From contig NW_024037062.1 in NCBI RefSeq assembly GCF_015706575.1, forward strand, positions 8,676,811-8,740,810: a stretch of 64,000 nucleotides of DNA, read 5' to 3'. The notes beneath the pieces are model-generated. The model was given only the letters and a program-made list of their open reading frames with translations, did not search any database and was not told the DNA's origin. Origin of the DNA: Patiria miniata. Taxonomy: Eukaryota; Echinodermata; Asteroidea; Valvatida; Asterinidae. This document shows, piece after piece, positions 60,690 through 64,000 of this stretch (positions within the stretch are counted from its first letter, which is position 1; the number at the start of each line of letters is the position of its first letter). The position numbers and the translations under genes were made by a program.

Positions 60690-61735
60690 TCAAGGTTTAA
60701 CCTGTAAATTGTTGATTTACATTTGAGCGGCGCGACATATAACCTTAAGAAATAAATTTCTTATAAATATTTATACAACTTGCCACATATACATACACAT
60801 GTATTCTGGGGGAAATTAAAATCATGAATTAGGGCCTTCCACTTACTCAAATATTCAGTTGGGGAAAATGTTAATGTATGCACTATCCATGTGTAAACTA
60901 TATTTTTTTGAATAACTAACTAGTTTTTAATGTCCTGTAATTTGTATTGTTTTAATCCAGGGCCCCCAGGGAGAACAGTTCTTAGATAACTGATGGGGCT
61001 ACCCTGGTAAAATAAAACAGGAAATAAATAAATACACTACACGGATACATCTTTCATTTTATATTTAATTGTTGTTCAATGCATGAGCAATACAGGAAGA
61101 TTGTACTGGTCTATCCAGAATCGTAGGAAATTGATAAGGCCAAAATTTTTTAGTTCTGCTACCGATTACATGCCTTTCAAAAATAGGTTAGGTACAAATG
61201 TAGGTCGGATTATTATTATTTGTTTTTTTGGCCATTTTTTTTTTTTACTGATTGAATAGGGTATTCAATTCTATGCGAATTTCAGTCTGAACTTTCTCCA
61301 TTTGCCCTACACACATTGTACAATTGGAGACATACATGTTCACCAAAATCATACACGTACAGGGACATTCAATTTAGGTAACGTGTACATGTACATTGGT
61401 CATGTTGTGTACAATCAAGAACCATGTACATTATTGTACATGTACATGTACATGTACATTGTACAATACAAATAAAACGCAGGGCAGTTTCGCATACAAC
61501 ATGTGTATGTACATTTTTGACAATTCAATAGTGTGCATATAATAAAAAGTCATTAAGTGAATTTCAATTTTGATAAAACCTATCAGTTAGTACAATGATT
61601 AAGAAAAAAAATATTGTTCATTCAACTTTTTGGCTGTTACCGGTACATGTATGTTATGCGCCGATCATAACATTGTCAGAAGTAAAGTATGTTTCAATGA
61701 AATACAGATACATGTACTATTAGTTACCAATGTAC
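60690..61735. other. Intergenic DNA with TACATGTA simple repeats
   Basis: 61380-61470 is rich in GTACATGTACATGTACATGT. 61135-61300 is a fragment of the 31517-32499 element. 60960-61020 contains GGGCCCCCAGGGAGAACAG. No gene seen. Confidence 0.6.
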
Positions 61736-61737
61736 TA

Positions 61738-61986
61738 TTAGTTGCTATAATTCGTCGGATCAGTGCGCGACATCGCATGTAGCTGCAATTCAAAACAATT
61801 CAAAACATGATTCAGCAACTTTTGATTTGAAATTGAGATCCTAGAATGCTGTTTTTCTGGGAATATACAGCTGAAGCTGAGCTGAAACTTCATCAGTTAG
61901 TTGTTCAGTATCCTTCATTAGATTTTGAACACTTTTGTTGCTTCAAACGAACAAAATGCACAAATTACAAATGATGGACTATATCT
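61738..61986. mobile_element. TTAA MITE family 4, right half only
   Basis: Matches the right half of the 54360-54851 copy from GCTATAATTCGTCGGATC to the GGACTATATCT end and TTAA. Confidence 0.8.
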
Positions 61987-61989
61987 TTA

Positions 61990-62650
61990 AAATAAATTCA
62001 CATTCATTCTTTCCTACTATTTTTTTTTCCAAATCAAAATCTGAGGCACAAGTAAATCATTACTCACTCACCCACCAGAATCTCTTTTGACAATTCCCTG
62101 AAAATGAAATACAACCACGCTTTATTCCCTTTACCCGTCATGTGTACAAAGCATGACCTCCTTTAAAACTAGTGACCTCATTCCACAAAATTGAATATCA
62201 CATAGTTCGTGTCAAATCTGCACAATGACCTGATATGGCAGAACGTGACAGACACACTGACATGTATAATCAGGGTCAAAAGCAGACATTTTCCCCTTGA
62301 AATATGCTGAAACCGTGCCCTTGTTTGTAGTAAACAGTCCTACAGGAAATTTGGCTGTTATAAAGTCAATACTGGAAATAGGGCAATTAAACTTAGCCTG
62401 GTTTTTACCCGATGTACAGCCGTGGATCTCAGTGTTTGATTAATGGATTTGTTCAAGGCTTTCGTGACGTAGAAAATTAATATCTGCAAACATCGTCCTG
62501 GTAGTATGAATTGTTTGCTCATGAATATTATAGGATTCAAAAAAAAAAATATTAGGAGGAAGGTACATGCAACGTACAGCGTTCATCATGGACAATGTAC
62601 ATGTACACATGTTCACACTTGTGGATTACAAATACTTGCTGGTTATGTAC
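61990..62650. other. Upstream DNA, no gene recognised
   Basis: A 26-base minus-strand piece at 62072-62097 has good-looking splice sites and could be a non-coding 5' exon of the mucin-like gene, but that is weak. Nothing else seen. Confidence 0.3.
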
Positions 62651-62654
62651 TTAA

Positions 62655-63179
62655 AGGGAAAATACAACATTTGCAAACATCGAAAAATAAAACTACTCAG
62701 TTTTTACGAAATACCTTACTAGGATGTTGGTGAATGACAGTCTAAAGCATACTGTAAAATTATGGCACCTGGTGTGAAGTCATTTTCAAGAAAATGGTAT
62801 TTTTGTATACATTTCCAACGGTGGTCGGCCGACCACCATTGGAAAAACCTTACTATTTTCAACTACTGCTCCAAATTTACAATTTTTTTTCAGTCCAAGT
62901 TTTGTTTGCTATTGGTTACATGTTAATGAACGGGTGCAGGCCAGCTAGACTGGTTCCTTTACCTTACAATTTTCCGGCATCAATACATTGGTCCATTTCA
63001 TCTTTAGTGGAGTCAGGGAAACCAGACTACTTGAACATTTGTGTTTTTCTTGGTTTTTCCAGCATTTTCAAACACAAAACTTCAAACATGTCAGTTTAAC
63101 AATATTTGATCTATAATGTTAACCCCTCAAATAGTTCATTTCTGAAAATTACAGCAAAAGCCAATGATGTACATTCCCT
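62655..63179. mobile_element. TTAA MITE family 3, copy 6
   Basis: A 525-bp copy with TTAA at 62651-62654 and 63180-63183. Confidence 0.85.
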
Positions 63180-63279
63180 TTAATGTAAATTTGTGTCTGG
63201 TGCTGTACTGCTTCTTTTAATGACTCTTTTTTTGTTCAATTATTAGTACTGACATTAAAATCCTCCTGCTACATGTATC

Positions 63280-63570
63280 TGAACAGTCACAGAAAAAAAT
63301 CAATCCCGTTCCCCTGCCATGCCTTTTACACAGGCTAGTCACCCACAGTCAGATCATATTTCACGCAAGCACCGTGACTGGTCAAATTCAGTCAATAGAC
63401 AAAAGCAGTGGTAGGCACAGCTGGCGTATCAATCACCTACAGTCAAAGCACAGCTGTATCAAGTTACATGCACATTTTGTAAGTTGCCAGTCAATCCTGC
63501 TTTATGTAGGCTTGGAATTTTTTAACTGTTGAAAAAGTCACTTGATTGATTTTGACTGAAAGTGAAAGGA
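63280..63570. repeat. Dispersed repeat shared with USP39 and TY1/VWC introns
   Basis: 63300-63390 shares CCTTTTACACAGGCTAGTCA with the cassette introns. 63480-63560 shares CAGTCAATCCTGCTTTATG with 2255-2285. Confidence 0.7.
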
Positions 63571-63639
63571 CAACTTGGCACAGAATGTTTGCATAGAAGG
63601 TGGGTCCTTTTCCTTGGCACGTGACGACTTCTTGTCTGT

Positions 63640-63745
63640 TACTTTTACAAGCCTACATGTACAAAGTACATGTACATGTACAATGTAGCTGTCTTGTAGG
63701 TGTACGTACATGTACACGTACGTACGTGTATGTATGTGTACAAAC
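63640..63745. repeat. ACATGT/ACGTGT simple repeat
   Basis: Runs of TACATGTACATGTACA and ACGTACGTACGTGTATGT. Alternating purine-pyrimidine, likely length-variable. Confidence 0.85.
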
Positions 63746-63864
63746 ATGCAACTGAAAGTCAAACTTTCATTTTAATACCAGCATTAGGCCTATTATCTGC
63801 TTCGCTGCCTACACATTGGCGACATTTACATGTACACTTGAAAGTTAGTATATTAATGGATTTG

Positions 63865-64000
63865 GACCCGCCCACAAGTAGCCCGACCCATTCAGCCCCG
63901 CCCACTAGCATGTGGGCGACAACATGTGCACCTCTCTTGCGCAACACTACAGTTTGAAGCTGCGTGCGTCATACACGCGTGCACACATGACGGACTGTTG
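63865..64000. repeat. Small TIR repeat with GCCCCGCCC ends, copy 3 (cut by window end)
   Basis: GCCCCGCCCACTAGCATGTG and CATACACGCGTGCACACATG match the layout of 45455-45645. Confidence 0.6.

Noticed and set aside
62072-62097. 26-base candidate 5' exon of the mucin-like gene
   Set aside because: Splice-like edges only; too short and non-coding to support without RNA.

Overview
This is eukaryotic nuclear DNA. Coding sequence is cut into small exons with GT-AG introns, and introns and flanks are full of short DNA transposons, tRNA-derived SINE-like copies and minisatellites. The mix (an animal USP39, a secreted thyroglobulin-1/VWC protein, TACATGTA-rich simple repeats, SINEs with a conserved cysteine-free tail) suggests a marine invertebrate, probably a deuterostome such as a hemichordate, echinoderm or lancelet. 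The species call is inference and weak.

Layout. (1) 1-10407, plus strand: the last ten coding exons of USP39, the catalytically dead ubiquitin-protease-like subunit of the U4/U6.U5 tri-snRNP; its 5' part lies left of the window. Its introns hold an 11-bp minisatellite, a 158-bp array carrying about 20 perfect pol III B-box motifs, a 13-bp minisatellite and several MITEs. (2) 10408-13052: the space between two convergent genes, with a tRNA-derived SINE. (3) 13053-46022, minus strand: a 28-coding-exon gene for a secreted protein of about 1,574 residues. Order: signal peptide, two thyroglobulin type-1 (TY1) domains, a mix of VWC domains and an 8-cysteine module, four tandem four-exon cassettes, two more TY1 domains and a Cys-rich end. 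Every exon junction I could place after the first is phase 1, and three cassettes are a recent genomic triplication of about 3.1 kb. (4) 46.0-54.2 kb: no gene recognised; repeats, including a foldback with an AT-rich array and a 28-bp array. (5) 54.2-58.9 kb, minus strand: a type I membrane mucin-like protein with a signal peptide, Thr/Pro/Ala-rich ectodomain, one membrane helix and a short tail with YxxL and NPxY motifs. (6) 58.9-64.0 kb: no gene recognised; MITEs and TACATGTA-type simple repeats.

The two minus-strand genes both encode extracellular or cell-surface products, but nothing seen shows that they work together. USP39 is a housekeeping splicing gene and is functionally unrelated. 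I recognised no retrovirus-like or other capsid-bearing element. All coordinates and splice sites were read by eye; phases were checked for each coding exon.
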